Source: Bos javanicus (Eukaryota > Chordata > Mammalia > Artiodactyla > Bovidae). From it: a stretch of DNA of 64,000 bases. The notes beneath the pieces were generated by a model. That model worked only from the letters and a program-made list of their open reading frames with translations. It ran no database searches and had not been told where the DNA came from. The position numbers and the translations under genes are program-made. Shown piece after piece: positions 43,456 to 55,245 of the stretch (its first letter is position 1; each line of letters begins with the position of its first letter). The stretch is from positions 42,778,483 through 42,842,482 of the forward strand of contig NC_083890.1 in NCBI RefSeq assembly GCF_032452875.1. The letters are read 5' to 3'.

Positions 43456-44105
43456 CACCCGAGGTATGCATTCCGGAAGAAGGGCTCCAGCTTCGTCACA
43501 AACAGCTCACTCGGACCACAGATGAACTGGAATAAAAGGAATACATGGTATTCATAGGGGCATAGGGAGGGGAGAGAAGAAGAGAAGGGAGGAGATGGCA
43601 GAGAGAGAGAGCGCCAATACACCAATACTCCATATGCTGGCATTTGCTTTTTAAAAGTATCTTATTTTAATTGTTATATGAATTTTTAAAACCACTTTCA
43701 ATCCACAACTTAATGGTAAGGAAAGCTGGAAGATGGAGAAAGAAGGCTTTCACATCCCCATGTTCCTACCTACCACCCCTGGCCCAGGTTATTTCTCTGA
43801 CGATCTTGGACCCAGAGAAGTAGGCAAGAGCCTTTGCTAGCAGGGAAGGGAGGGAATAAATTGATGACCTCCCTCCAAAACTGGGGGCTGGGTTTTTCTT
43901 GCAGTGGACAGAGCTAGGCCCCCATCTCAGCCACCCTTCTCACTGAGTGACTTTGAGGTTTTCCCCACATCCCAATTTGATGGCAAAAGTTACCAATGAT
44001 TTTCTCCCTCTGATTTACAGGCAGTGCTCCTCGAGCAGACGGATGCACCCACTTCCTCTCAGATTCCATAACTCTCCCCTTCTGCGGCCTCTCCCCACCA
44101 TCCCT
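43456..44105. other. Unassigned sequence, no gene seen
   Basis: No gene is supported. A purine-rich stretch lies at 43560-43610. Confidence 0.35.
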
Positions 44106-44107
44106 TC

Positions 44108-44111
<4 letters not shown>

Positions 44112-44155
<44 letters not shown>

Positions 44156-44169
44156 TACACACACACACA
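44112..44169 (+). repeat. (AC)n microsatellite with ATAC interruption
   Basis: The longest dinucleotide run in the window, about 28 units, interrupted near 44150-44157 by 'atacatac'. Confidence 0.95.
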
Positions 44170-44276
44170 TTCTCACAATTTTCCCTCAATTTGCAACAAG
44201 ATTCAGGTACTTTTCCCAATGTATAACTTAATTCACCTACTCCTGAAACACTTATGAAATACCTATTAGAGTCAAG

Positions 44277-44495
44277 GGGCTTCCCAGGTGGCACAAGCGG
44301 TAAAGAGTCCACTTGCCAATACAGGTAGACGTAAGAGACACGGTTCGATCCCTGGGTCAGGAAGATCCCCTGGAGGAGAAAATGGCAACTCACTCCAGTA
44401 CTTGTTTGCCTGGAGAATCTCAGGGACAGAGGTCCCTGGGGGGCTACAGTCCATGGGGTCGCAAAGAGTCAGACACAACTTAGCAACTAACATTT
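44277..44495 (+). mobile_element. Bov-tA SINE, full length
   Basis: From 'gggcttcccaggtggcacaag' to 'gagtcagacacaacttagc'. Confidence 0.9.
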
Positions 44496-45180
44496 TCACA
44501 CTAGATTATCTTAGTCTGTGTGATTTTTTTCCTTCCTCCTCGGCCTCCTCCATCTCCATCTTTGTATTGTTATTATTTATTATTACTATTATTAATTAAA
44601 GCCCAAACATCACAGACTGTGCAGAGACGTAGATGAGCTAAAGAAAGCAGAGGAGAAGGAGAAACCAAGACAGAGCAGACAGTCATAGGCACACACTATC
44701 AGACCTAGTTATCAGAAGGGAATGCCTCTAAGACTCCTTGAACTTTCTTTGGGACAATTTAGTAACAAGAAGAAGCATGTGCTACTTCTGCCCTGGCTTT
44801 TAGCCTGAACATTTCTGGGAAGCGTGGTCACACTGTAACTGACTTGGCATCTGGAAATGAAGCTAAACCTCTTCAACCATAGAAGAGTTTCCCTCTGCCC
44901 ACTAAACTATTTGCAAAGTAAAAGAAAGACTGAGAAGTATAAATGTTTGGAGATCATGAAATAAATACGGCCATCTTTTTCTAGTCTCCAGCCATTCCAA
45001 CATCCCGAGACCCTCCTGGTTGGTTACTCTTGGCCCCTCTCTACTTACTGGTACCTCCTCTTCTCCATCCGTAGGGTAGTGATGTCTGACGTGTCCCCTA
45101 GGCCAGGGTTCCCTATACGAGGGATGGGAGGTCATCCCCCTGCATGCAACAAGCCACTGGCATGTGGGGGTACCCACCTC
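44496..45180. other. Unassigned, with ATT-rich low complexity
   Basis: 44562-44600 is a TTA/ATT-rich low-complexity run. No gene is supported. Confidence 0.35.
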
Positions 45181-45187
45181 CAGGAAG

Positions 45188-45384
45188 AAATGAAAGTGGA
45201 AGTGTTAGGCGCTTAGTCTTGTCTGACTCTCTGCAACCCTATGGACTGTGTCCATGGGATTCTCCAGGCAAGAATACTGGAGTGGGTAGCCATTCCCTTC
45301 TCTGGGAGATCTTCCTGACCCAGGGATGGAACCCAGGTCTCCCCAGTTGCAGGCAGATTCTTTACCATCTGAGCCACCTGGGAG
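45188..45384 (-). mobile_element. Bov-tA SINE with internal deletion
   Basis: The block between 'atggactgtg' and 'tccatgggattctcc' is shortened relative to other copies. Target duplication ccaggaag lies at 45180-45187 and 45385-45392. Confidence 0.9.
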
Positions 45385-45392
45385 CCAGGAAG

Positions 45393-46424
45393 GGGTTTTA
45401 CTAATTCATACTTTTACTAATTCATACATTAGTAATTCAAACATTTATAATTCATATAAAGGTGTACTGGGCTGAGATTAGCCTACTCTTCCTTCTTATT
45501 TTGTGGAGAAGGCCGTACAGAAGCCACTTTCTCTTGCTAATTTCTGGTTGTGTTTTAAACCATCTGGATTTTTTTCCACATTTCTCTGGCTCCCAGGTAG
45601 TGACTGTGTGTGGATACTCTCCCTTCCACGCAGAGAGTGTGTAACCATTTGGGCTTACACTGAACCGAACTTGAACCCTACATCTCCTACTCCTCATCCA
45701 AAGGAATTTGCATAGATGACATACCCTCCCTGAACGCCAGTGTCCCCATCCAAAACACGGGCACAGCAATAGCTGTTCTGGAAGGACTGGTGAAGGATTA
45801 TGTCTATATGACATATACAGTTGGCATAGAACGTATCACCATTCATAGTCAGCAAATCACCAGGAAAAGAGAAATGCATTTTTTAAAGTTTCTAGGGAAA
45901 AAAAAGAAATTGTGTCTGGCTCCTGTCTTAAACAAACTGTACCAACTAGAGGAGACTTTTAAATTCTGTTCTTGCATCTCACGTGAAAATAATCTGATTA
46001 CATAAAAATGCAGATCAGGCAAACAAAAAAATGGTGCCTCTACTTTTTATTCTCTCTTTATAATAATGTAAGTGGTTCGGCTACATTGAAAGAAGGATTC
46101 CATTAGCAGTTTCTTGACTTGTAGGCTGTTTTCTGAGGAAAGCATATAGCTTCTAGATTTGGGGTATGTGCCTCTCTCTTACGGAAGTGAACATTGGTAA
46201 CCATGACAAAGATAAAGCTTCTGCAAATGACAAATGACTCAGAGGTGCAGAAACGAAACCAACTGATGAAGTCGTATGTCACCAGGAGAACCTAAGGCTT
46301 AGGGATAAGAAAAACTTGCCAACAGCTCACATTTTCAAAATGGGCCTCAGGATTCATTCACCTGGACAGCGGATTGAAGTGGAGAACTTGGTTAAATTGA
46401 TGATATGTTAGAGCTGAGAAGCAC
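45393..46424. other. Unassigned sequence, no gene seen
   Basis: A small local duplication of 'cttttactaattcata' occurs at about 45393-45427. A 120-residue minus-strand frame at 45452-45814 has no domain. Confidence 0.35.
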
Positions 46425-46545
46425 ATGGTAATCATGTGGTCCAAGCCCTGGGGAAACTGAGGCCTAGGGAGTCACACAGCTTGCCTGGGCATAGTGAGGC
46501 TAGTGCCATGACCCAGGTTTCCAGCCACCAAAGAATCTATATTTC
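46425..46545 (-). mobile_element. MIR-family fragment
   Basis: 'ccctggggaaactgaggcctagg', 'agtcacacagcttgcctggg' and 'atgacccaggtttcc' follow the reverse MIR core. Confidence 0.6.
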
Positions 46546-46765
46546 ATCTATAGGTTATTTTTCTAAGAAACCCACATGATTCTGATGATATAGGAAAGGA
46601 ATTTCAGCTCTAAATTTCCTGGCCTGCACTTGTTCAGATTACATCCTGAAGCCCTACTAGGAGCAGCGATGCAGTACATCAGGAGAAGACATTACCTGGG
46701 GAGAAGGGCTTTTCCTGGGGTCCTTGTGTGGCTCACGTGTCTTCATGCCGGTTTGATGCTTGGCA

Positions 46766-46979
46766 TGCATGCATTCTCAGTTGCTCAGTCATGTCCACTC
46801 TTTGCGACCCCCTGGACTGTAGTCCACCAGGCTCCTCTGTCCATGGGATTTCCCAGGCAAGAATACTGGAGTGGGTTGCCATTTTCTTCTCCAGGGGATC
46901 TTACCCACCCAGGGATCAAACTCGTGACTTCTGCTTGGCAGGCAGATTCTTTACTACTGAGCCACAAGGGAAGCCATGT
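46766..46979 (-). mobile_element. Bov-tA SINE inserted in an older MIR/L2 tail
   Basis: Complete element. Target duplication tgcttggca lies at 46757-46765 and 46980-46988. The sequence on the right ('ttggcacacagtaggaattcaat') is the old repeat it split. Confidence 0.92.
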
Positions 46980-47073
46980 TGCTTGGCACACAGTAGGAAT
47001 TCAATTAAGTCTTTACTGAATGAACAAACTTTGAGTGTGCACTTGCAAATCTTATTAGTTTAAGAAAGACAGT

Positions 47074-47283
47074 GATGGCCAGTGGCTAAGACTCTGTGCT
47101 CCCAATGCAGGGGGCCCAGGTTCAACCTCTGGTCAGAGAACTAGATTCCACATGATATAATTAAGAGCTCCCAAGCCACAACCAAAGATCCTGCATGCCG
47201 CAAGGAAGATCGAAGATCCCATGGGACTGAAGACCCAGCGCAGCCAAATGAACACATACAATTTTAAAGAATCCTTAAAAAAA
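47074..47283 (+). mobile_element. CHR SINE, full length, plus strand
   Basis: Head 'atggccagtggctaagactctg', 'gggcccaggttcaacc', then 'aagatcctgcatgccgcaagg', 'gactgaagacccagcgcagcc' and an A-rich tail. tRNA-Glu-derived. Confidence 0.88.
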
Positions 47284-47404
47284 AGAGAAAGTGATGATCA
47301 TCATGACCTTTTGCCAGTTAGCAGGGAAAGAGAGCAAAGAAAGAGGGACAACACACTTAAGTAGAAGGATCAAGAACTCCGGAAAAAAGAGTCTCCAATT
47401 CCAG

Positions 47405-47715
47405 CTGTCCCCGCTGCCTGCCCAAGACAATTACCTTTTCTGAACTTCGTTTTTCTCACCTTTAAAATGGGATAAAAGTGTCTATCTCACAAGGTTTTAT
47501 GAAGGTTTTGGAGAAGGAAACGGCAACCCACTCCAGTATTCTTGCCTGGACAATTTTAAGGACAGAGGAGCCTGGTGAGCTACATACAGTCCATGGGATC
47601 GCAAACAGTCAGACATGACTGAGTGACTAACCTTTTGAAGGTTTACTCTGATAATATCAACTGCTTGGCACTGTATCTGGCACCCACTAGGAGCTCCATG
47701 AATAATCACTGAGAC
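47405..47715 (+). mobile_element. MIR SINE split by a truncated Bov-tA
   Basis: Left part 'ccttttctgaacttcgtttttctcacctttaaaatggg' and right part 'actgcttggcactgtatctggcacccactagg' are one MIR in order, separated by a SINE. Confidence 0.72.
47519..47636 (+). mobile_element. Truncated Bov-tA nested in MIR
   Basis: Starts directly in the body ('ggagaaggaaacggcaaccc'). Target duplication gaaggttt lies at 47511-47518 and 47637-47644. Confidence 0.9.
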
Positions 47716-47719
47716 TAGG

Positions 47720-48690
47720 AGAGAAAAAGACACTGTGGAAACACATGTCCTGTTGGGTTTAAAAGACGGGTGTTCCTAGAAGCACGCTGTCTGACAGCAT
47801 CACATTCTGACAAACAGGGGATACACCCCCACACCAAAGCAAGTCACACCCGTCTGTTCTCAGGCTTCTTTAACATGAACCGCCCCTCTCCTCCCAGCTT
47901 CTGCGCTTGGCGTTCTTTCCCTTCCTTCTGCTCATTTCCTTTTCCCTCTCACTTTTGTCATGATTTCACTTGTGATTTCAAGGGCTCCATCTGCCTAGGT
48001 CTCAGAACATACACCTTATTCACCACCAATCTCAAGGAAGCTGAGATAAGGCCCTGGGGTTCCAGGGGTGGCTCCGGTCGTAGGGGACATGTCTGGCTCC
48101 AGGCACGGCCCTGTTCAGTCTTGATCCAGGAGAGACTCCTTCCCCAGGCTCTCATGGTCCCATGTCTCCTCTAGGGCCCCGAGCCAGAAGAGGATCAGGG
48201 GAAAGACTGCAATGTGGGGCCCTGCTCCGCGGGCGGGCCCCTGGGGCAAACCCCAAGCAGCTCAGCTCCCTTTCCCAGTGCAACCAGAGGCATGCCCAAG
48301 CCACCAGCCCCAGCTCAACCCATCTCTCCCACACCCCCAAGTTGTCGCCTTCTGTAACTGCTTAAATCATTCCCCTGTTTGGGAACGTGGGTTTGAAAAA
48401 AAAAAAACACAACATTTAGAAACAGAGCAGAGGGAGGACTTAGCAGCAGAGAGGGGAGGCGCGGCGAGGGCCGACCAGAGAGGGGAGGCGAGTGGGCAGA
48501 AGCCAGGCACTCTGATGAACACACTCAGGGACGATGAGACAGGACACGGAAATCCACACACTTTATTCGAGAAACCGTGATGTCTCCATGTTCCCGTCTC
48601 TGCTGGGCCTTTCAGTTTACAAAGCACATCCAGAGACCTAGACTCACTCGCAGCTTAACAAAGTATGAAATGGAATTCCAGTGCAAGGTG
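47720..48690. other. Unassigned GC-rich sequence
   Basis: 48160-48500 is GC- and CpG-richer, with the word cagagaggggaggcg occurring twice. The 122-134-residue frames here overlap other frames and have no domain. Confidence 0.35.
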
Positions 48691-48694
48691 ATGA

Positions 48695-49300
48695 CACAGG
48701 AGGCCCCAGGTCTCATCTCCTCCCGTGGACACACCGAATCTATAGCTACACATGGAAAATTCCCAGTGAGAAAACCCAGATACAGCTGAGTGACCCCTAC
48801 ACATGAGGTGAATGAGAAAATCCCCACATCAAAACAGGTGGAAAGGCTCAGACACACTCTTGCCTTAAACCCCACCTTTGGCACAGCAGCATACAATCCA
48901 TGGGAGTGAGGGGACTCACAACTCCAAACTCTTTCCAAGGAGCAAAAGACCCAACATCCAGCACCCCCAGTTTGGAGACTCCCACTTGAAGGTGTGGGTA
49001 CTAAGTCACTTCAGTCGTGTCCAACTCTTTGTGACGCCATGGACGGTAGCCCCCCAGGCTCCTCCGTCCATGGGATTCTCCAGGCAAGAATACTGGAGTG
49101 GGTTGCCATTCTTCTTCCAGGGCATCTTCCCAACTCAGGGAATTGAGTCTCCTCGTTGCATTGGGTCTCCTGCATTGCAGGCAAATTCTTTATGATCTGA
49201 GCTACCAGGGAAACCCACTTGAGGGATGGGCCCCCAAAGAACCTTGCTCTGAAAGTCAGTGAGGCTTTGTGTCCATGAGACTCACAAAATAGTTAACAAA
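48695..49300 (+). mobile_element. Probable old interspersed repeat (perhaps L1 5' region)
   Basis: 'tatagctacacatggaaaattccc', 'cccacatcaaaacaggtggaaagg' and 'caaaagacccaacatccagc' look like a known repeat, possibly the 5' region of the L1 that follows. The class is uncertain. It is split by a Bov-tA. Confidence 0.35.
48990..49213 (-). mobile_element. Bov-tA SINE
   Basis: Full-length with a local duplication in the head ('ttgcattgggtctcctgcattgc'). Target duplication cccacttga lies at 48981-48989 and 49214-49222. Confidence 0.92.
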
Positions 49301-50071
49301 GAAATAGTTCAGCACCACTAGATTGGTCTTACTTGAAATGTTAACGGGGAGTCTTCAAGCTGAAACAGGTGGATGCTAATTAGTATCAGGAAAACATATG
49401 AAAGTATAAATCCCACTGGTAAAAAAAAATATGGTTAAATTTGGAATACTCGCATGTTGTAACGGTGGTGGCTAAATCACTTATAAATCTAGTATGAAGG
49501 TTAAAAGACAAAATTATTAAAAACAACTGTACAATAATTTGTTAATGGTTACACAATGGTTATTTATTTAAAATAACTATGATAATGTGTTATGAATTAC
49601 GACATCAAAAACATAAAATTGGGAGGGAAGGGTAAAAATGTAGAGTTTTAATATGCATTTGAAGTTAGGTTATCATCAGCCTAAAAGAGACTGTAATAAA
49701 CATAAGGTGTTTTATGTAAGCTTCATGGTAACCAACCACAAAGCAAAACTTATAGTAGATACACAAAAGGAGAAAGGAATATAAGAAAACCACTACAGAA
49801 CGTCCTCAATCACAAACAGAGAGCAAGAGAAGAGGAAAGGAATGAGGGAATTACAAAGCAACCCCAAAACGATGACCACAATGGCAACTAGTACATGTCT
49901 ATCAATAATTACTCTGAGGGTCATTGACATTTTCATAAAAATGAAAATGAAAAAGCGAGGACAGCCAGGCGAATCAGCCAAAGTAGATGTTAAGCCCAGA
50001 CCATTACAGAGTGATAAAGAAGTCAATCCAACAAGAGGATATAAATATTTGTGAATATTTATGCACCCAAC

Positions 50072-50317
50072 GGGCTTCCCCGGTAGCTCAGTAGTAAAGA
50101 ATCTGCCTGCAATGCAGGAGCCAGAGAAGATGCAGGTTCAATCCCTGGCCAGGAAGATCCTCTAGAGGAGGACATGGCAATCTACTCCAGTATTCTTGCC
50201 TGGAGAATTCTATGGACAGAGGAGCCTGGCAGGGTACAGTCCATGGGGTCCCAAAGAGCCAGACACGACTGAAGCAACTTAGCACGTGCACACACACACA
50301 CACGCATGCACGCACGC
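50072..50317 (+). mobile_element. Bov-tA SINE, first insertion in L1
   Basis: Full-length element with an AC/GC-rich tail ('cacacacgcatgcacgcacg'). It is flanked by atgcacccaac (50061-50071) and atgcatccaac (50318-50328). Confidence 0.92.
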
Positions 50318-50328
50318 ATGCATCCAAC

Positions 50329-50464
50329 ATTGCTGCTGTGGTTGTTTAGTCGCTAAGTTGTGTCTGACTCTTTTGTGACTCCATGGACTGTAGCCCGCCA
50401 GGCTCCTCTGTTCATGGGATTTTCCAGGCAAGAATACTGTAGTGGGTTGCCATTTCCTTCTCCA
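50329..50464 (-). mobile_element. Truncated Bov-tA/BOV-A monomer, second insertion at same site
   Basis: Reads 'gtttagtcgctaagttgtgtc' to 'ttgccatttccttctcc'. It is flanked by atgcatccaac (50318-50328) and atgcacccaac (50465-50475). Confidence 0.9.
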
Positions 50465-50565
50465 ATGCACCCAACATAAGAGCACCTAAATGTATAAAGC
50501 AAATATTAATAGACCTGAAAAGTGAAGCAGACAGTAATACAATAACTGAAAGGTGGGAGCAAGGG

Positions 50566-52715
50566 CATTTAATGCTCTTCTCTGAGCAGCTGGGGGATAA
50601 AACCCCCACTTTCAACAGAGCAGCCACAGCAGGACTTCTCACAGTGGCTCCTACAGAAAAGGTGCAGGGGCGGGGTCCCGGGGTCCCTGCAGGCGCACAG
50701 CCAGAGTTCTTAAGGCTGGAAAGAATCTTAGATGTCAGTGGGCTCAACTCTCTCATCTCGTGGTTGTGGTACCTGGAGAGATGAAAGGACTTATCCAAGG
50801 TTACACAGCGAATGCTCATGTTTCCCCTAATTCAAGGGGAGCCTCCTTATACACATGCCCTAAGGGGCTGATACGGGCTGCAACGCAAGGACCACTGGAG
50901 GGCTCTGTTTGTATAGAAAAATGGAAGAGACATAGGAGGAAAAGGCACAAAGATGGGCAGAGAGTAGGAAACGAACGGTCCAGGCACCTAAGGCTGCAGA
51001 GACCTCTCTCCAGACAGGGAAGGCTTGGGGTTGTCACCGGTGATGCTGCGTGGGGACGAGGCTCTCTGCACTGAGGCTGGCAAGTGCGGGGTGACCCATC
51101 CACAGACGGGGCCCAGGACGGCTCTGTGTGGCTGAGACCAGACAGACCTGCACCGTCCACAGTTGCACAGGCTCCTCGGGACACATTGACCAGAGGAAAT
51201 GAGAAGCAGAGAGCACAGGACTGTGAGCAAAACCCTTCTGCGTTCTTCTCAGGGATCACAGAGCTCTTCCCCTCTTGGGGTTGGCACCCCAGGTGAGCCC
51301 TCGCCTCTGCTGTGAGGTAGGGACTCCACAGCAGCAAAGTGGAGTGCTTCCTCTGGCAGGATACCGTCTCTGGAACCAGTGGGCTGCCTGGGTGCTGATG
51401 GCATCCTTGCTGGGAGGATGCACAGCTCCGGACAGAGAAACAGTGCGGGAAGGTGGTCCCTTAAAGCCACACAAGGGAGCTCACAAGGGAACCCCATTTC
51501 CAGTCTTGGGGCTCAAGTGTGGGATGCAGCCGAGCAAGACCCAGTTCCTCTCCATCATGTGAACATTCTACACGACTGTTCGTCCTAAGCTTTCCTGTGC
51601 ATTGATAAGCAGAAGCACCCCCTCCTGTGTCCAGGCTCATCTTTCCTTTTTAAAACTCTCCCCTTAGCCTCGCGTGCTCCTCATTCAGCCTCACAATAGC
51701 CCTGGCAATAACAAGGTGCCAGCGGGGAAGAGCTACGGTTTAATAAAGCCGGGGCCCAGCGGCTGCCGCTCCCCACACTTAGCGCTCTAATAAAGCCCTT
51801 TCGCCGTTGCAGCCTGCAGTTGCTACCCCAGCGTCTGAAACAGAAAGGATGCTTTCTTTATACTCAGGACACGGTTGAGAGCAGGCATGGATTTCAACCA
51901 CCCTGGGTGGGGAAGGGAATCAGGTGCAGGTAGCTCCCAACCTAATCAGGTGACAGGAATTTCCGGGAGTTGTGAAGCTTCTAGAAGTTTCTAGCGTGGT
52001 TCCCATCCCCTCTAGATGCAGTGGGATGCATCACTACCTGTACGCATGAAGCTAACTTGTTTCCTTGACTTTCTTTTTGCATAGAGAAACGATCTTTTCA
52101 CTCTCCCCTCTGAAATCATGTAGTGGACTGGAAAAGAGCCCCTCAGAGGCAGTTCTTTCTGCAAATCCCACCCTTTCATGGCACTTTATAGAACGCGAGC
52201 CAAGGGCTTTCATCACCCTTGCATATTTACTCAGTGAGTCGCTTGTGCTGTTACTGTGTGTTTTTATAAAGTGTTTTTTGTGCTGTTTTTATAAACTGTT
52301 ACTTTTTTTAATTACAAAGCCATTCAACACATTGGCTAAAAATGCAAGCATTCATGAAACATGTGAGTTAGAGACCGAAAGACCCCTATTAATGGTACCC
52401 TCTGGAGATCTGGGTGATGTGAGGGGGTTTTGATTTGAATTTTTCACCTTCGTTACGGGGAAAACAAAAGGATGGCTGGTCGGAAGGGAGACCAGCTGGA
52501 AGCTCACAAGAATCAGGTAAGTCTCCTTAGCATGCCAGGCTGAGCCTCTTTCCCCGCAGGCGGGGGTGCTCTGACTTCTGTAACTACTTTCTGCCCACAG
52601 ATCATACCTGCCTTCAGCTGGCAGGGCTCCTCTAGTCTTGGCTATGTGAAGGAAGGGTCAGTGTAGGGTCAGGGTACGTGCTGAAATGGGAGTGCTCTGG
52701 GCTGGACTGTGCTGT
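50566..52715. other. Repeat-poor unassigned sequence
   Basis: 50715-50825 resembles reverse MIR ('ggcagagatgaaaggac' type). A 173-residue minus-strand frame at 50816-51337 is the longest non-repeat frame in this part, but it has no domain, overlaps MIR-like DNA and has rivals in other frames, so it is not called a gene. 51710-51840 keeps CpGs in unique DNA. Confidence 0.35.
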
Positions 52716-52721
52716 GCAGAG

Positions 52722-52940
52722 TGCTGCGCTCAGTCATTCAGTTGTGTCTGACTCTGCGACCCCACGGACTGTAACCCCACCAGGCTTCTCCATCCATGGG
52801 ATTTTCCAAGCAAGAATACTGGAGCAGATTGCCAGTTCCTTCTCCAGGGGATCTTCCTGACCCAGGGATCGAACCCACGTCTCTTGCGTCTCCCGCATTG
52901 GCAGGCAGATTCTTTACCACTAATGCCACCTGGGAGGCCC
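52722..52940 (-). mobile_element. Bov-tA SINE, full length
   Basis: From 'gcgctcagtcattcagttgtg' to 'taatgccacctgggaggcc'. It directly abuts the MLT1 LTR. Confidence 0.9.
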
Positions 52941-52943
52941 CAG

Positions 52944-53317
52944 GACTGAACTGTATCCCCACCCCATGCTGAGTTCACTTGTTGAAGCCCTAACACGGGG
53001 TGACTATTTGGAGCTATGGCCTTCGTGGAAGGAATAAAGGCTCAGGAGGCCATGTGCATGGTGCTTAGATCTGATTGAACTGATGGCCTTATAAGCAGAG
53101 ACACCGGAGCACTCTCTCTGTCTGCCCTTTGGTTCCCCTGGGGAGTGGGCAGTCAGCTGCAAGCCAGGAAGTGAACTTTTACCAGACCCTGACCACACTG
53201 GCCCCCTGATCTCAGATCCCCAGCTCCAGATCTATGAGAAAATAAATGTCTGTTGTTTAAGATTTAAGCCACACAGTTCACGATTTTCCATTAGGGCAGC
53301 TCGAGCTGATGCAGACA
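52944..53317 (+). mobile_element. MLT1-type (ERVL-MaLR) LTR
   Basis: Ordered blocks: 'ggactgaactgtatcccca', 'ttgttgaagccctaacac', 'tggccttataagcagagacacc', 'gctgcaagccaggaagtg', 'tgagaaaataaatgtctgttg' (poly-A signal region), and 'gctcgagctgatgcagaca' at the end. Confidence 0.88.
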
Positions 53318-53319
53318 GA

Positions 53320-53790
53320 GGGAGGGAAGCAGGACACCCAGCCTCGCTGTTCCCCCATCTCAGCCCCTGCCCGACGTTGCTGTTCTCTCATTTCTTTCCC
53401 TGCTGCCAGCTCGGGGACTCTGAAAACGGGATCGGTGGGTAGGAGTGTCGTCTTACATACCTGCATGTGTCTGGACTTGGCCTCCCTTCTCCCAGTGGGA
53501 CCTTCTACTTCTGTCTGTACTTCAGTCCAGGTCCCCAAAGGTCCCCATGTACCGGTAAACTTGCCAGACTATAATGGGGAGAAAGCCTTGGGGCACCCTC
53601 TACACACCTTTGAATCACATTCTCCATGTGTTTCTTGCTCTCAGCCGGCTTAGCTCAGATATAAATTCACTCAACAAAGCTGGTGCCCCTGATGGCCTTG
53701 GTTTAGAGGTTTAAAAGTTCTCTTCCACTTTTGAAAGTTCCAACCTTGCTCCAAGCCTTCATCATTGAATTATTAATTATTTAGTGTCTC
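53320..53790. other. Unassigned sequence, no gene seen
   Basis: No nameable repeat. The 114-residue plus-strand frame at 53309-53653 lacks a domain. Confidence 0.35.
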
Positions 53791-53803
53791 CTGCTCCTTC
53801 TTG

Positions 53804-54068
53804 GGAGAAGGCAATGGCACCCCACTGCAGTACTATTGCCTGGAGAATCCCATGGATGGAGGAGCCTGGTAGGCTGCAGTCCATGGGGTCGCTACAGTCA
53901 GACACGACTGAGCGACTTCACTTTCACTTTTCACTTTCATGCATTGGAGAAGGAAATGGCAACCCACTCCAGTGTTCTTGCCTGGAGAATCCCAGGGACA
54001 GGAAGTCTGGTGGGCTGCTGTCTATGGGGTCACACAGAGTCGGACACGACTGAAGCAATGCAGCAGCA
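53804..54068 (+). mobile_element. BOV-A2 SINE
   Basis: Complete dimer with linker and AGC tail. A perfect 11-bp target duplication gctccttcttg lies at 53793-53803 and 54069-54079. Confidence 0.94.
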
Positions 54069-54079
54069 GCTCCTTCTTG

Positions 54080-54570
54080 ACTGCACCCCACACCCCAGAC
54101 CTGCTGGTGGACTCAGGTTGGCGTCACCAACATCGGCTCACAGAGATCCTGCCACCAGCTCCTCCTGCAGCATGAAGTCCACATGTAATTCAAAAAATGA
54201 AATCAACGAAAACCCGGGAGGCACATGGAGCCGAAACAAAGATTTCTAGCTTTTGCTGCCAATCTTTAGCAAACATGTCTCCAAAACCACACATCAGGGT
54301 GTGTTCCAGGATGCAGGGGTTTTTTTGAAGTGGCTGTGAGAGGGGAGAAGGGAAGCTCAAGGAAGCTGAGGGGCAGAAGGGACCCAGAATCAGTGCTTCT
54401 CGGGCTTTTCTTGATGACCTAGGAGTATGTGCATCTACTCACACACACAGGCACATTTGAAACGGCTGTTTCACAGAACACTAACTGCCTTTATTGCCTG
54501 AGATGCACTCTAATGTTATGTAGTCGAATCTTGTCGATTTTTCCAAAAATTTTGGCTGAGAACTAACCTG
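54080..54570. other. Unassigned sequence, no gene seen
   Basis: No gene or nameable repeat. Confidence 0.35.
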
Positions 54571-54571
54571 A

Positions 54572-54732
54572 TGTGATGGTTAATAGTAGCTGTCAACTTG
54601 ACTGGGCTCAGGGATGCCCAGAGGGCTGGTAAAATATTATTCCGGTTTGTGTCTGTGAGCATATCTCCCGCGTGAGTGGGTAGACTGAGGAGACCAGATG
54701 GCCTTGCCAATTTGTGTGGGCTTCACCCAACC
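54572..54732 (+). mobile_element. Old ERVL (MLT2-like) LTR, partial
   Basis: 'gtgatggttaatagtagctg', 'tcaacttgactgggctcagg', 'gatgcccagagggctggtaaa' form the 5' end of the same LTR type as the reverse copy at 29.2-29.9 kb. Confidence 0.65.
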
Positions 54733-54945
54733 TCCCCAGGTGGCTCAGCAGTAAAGAATCCACCTGCAGTGCAGGAGACGCAGGAGACGCAGATTCCATC
54801 CCTGGGTCAGGAAGATCCCCTGGAGAAGGAAATGGCAACCCACTCCAGTATTCTTGCCTAGAGAATCCCATGGACAGAGGAGCCTGGTAGGCTACAGTTC
54901 ACGGGGTTGCAAAGAGTTAGAACACGACTGAGCGTGCACGCACAG
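54733..54945 (+). mobile_element. Bov-tA SINE, full length
   Basis: From 'ccccaggtggctcagcagtaa' to 'agaacacgactgagcgtgc', with a small tandem duplication of 'caggagacg' in the head. Confidence 0.9.
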
Positions 54946-55024
54946 GTTAGCATTTGCAAGGATTCGGAGAAGAATCGGTGTTTACGTTTTAGGGACATAC
55001 TTTGGTTAGACAGAGCTCAGCAGA

Positions 55025-55245
55025 GTACTTCAGACCCATGTCTTTTGAGTCAGAGGCGCCTCTGAGTTCAAGTCTCAGCTTTGCCCTTGAAGCAGCGGCA
55101 TGGGCTCAGATGGGCCCTTTAACATCTGTGTGTCACGTGGACAATGAGACTTTGCTCACAAGGTTCTCATGAGAATTTTGAAAGATGAAGGGCTTAGCAC
55201 AGTTCCCCCAAGACAGTCTACTCCCAGTGAAAGAAGTATTGTTAT
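55025..55245 (+). mobile_element. MIR SINE
   Basis: 'gagttcaagtctcagctttgcc', 'tttgctcacaaggttctcatgag' and 'gaagggcttagcacagt' follow the MIR order. Confidence 0.68.

Larger units (their letters stand above)
49320..50565 (+). mobile_element. Old L1, ORF1-ORF2 junction and endonuclease region
   Basis: Reads 'gaagttaggttatcatcagcc', 'taagcttcatggtaacc', 'ctatcaataattactctgagg', 'aatccaacaagaggatataa' and, after two inserted SINEs, 'agagcacctaaatgtataaagc'. This is the endonuclease part of L1 ORF2 with its upstream region. Frames are broken throughout. Confidence 0.75.

Noticed and set aside
50816..51337. 173-residue minus-strand open frame as a possible gene
   Set aside because: No recognisable domain, overlaps MIR-like DNA, rival frames cover the same bases on both strands, and no exon-like splice context.
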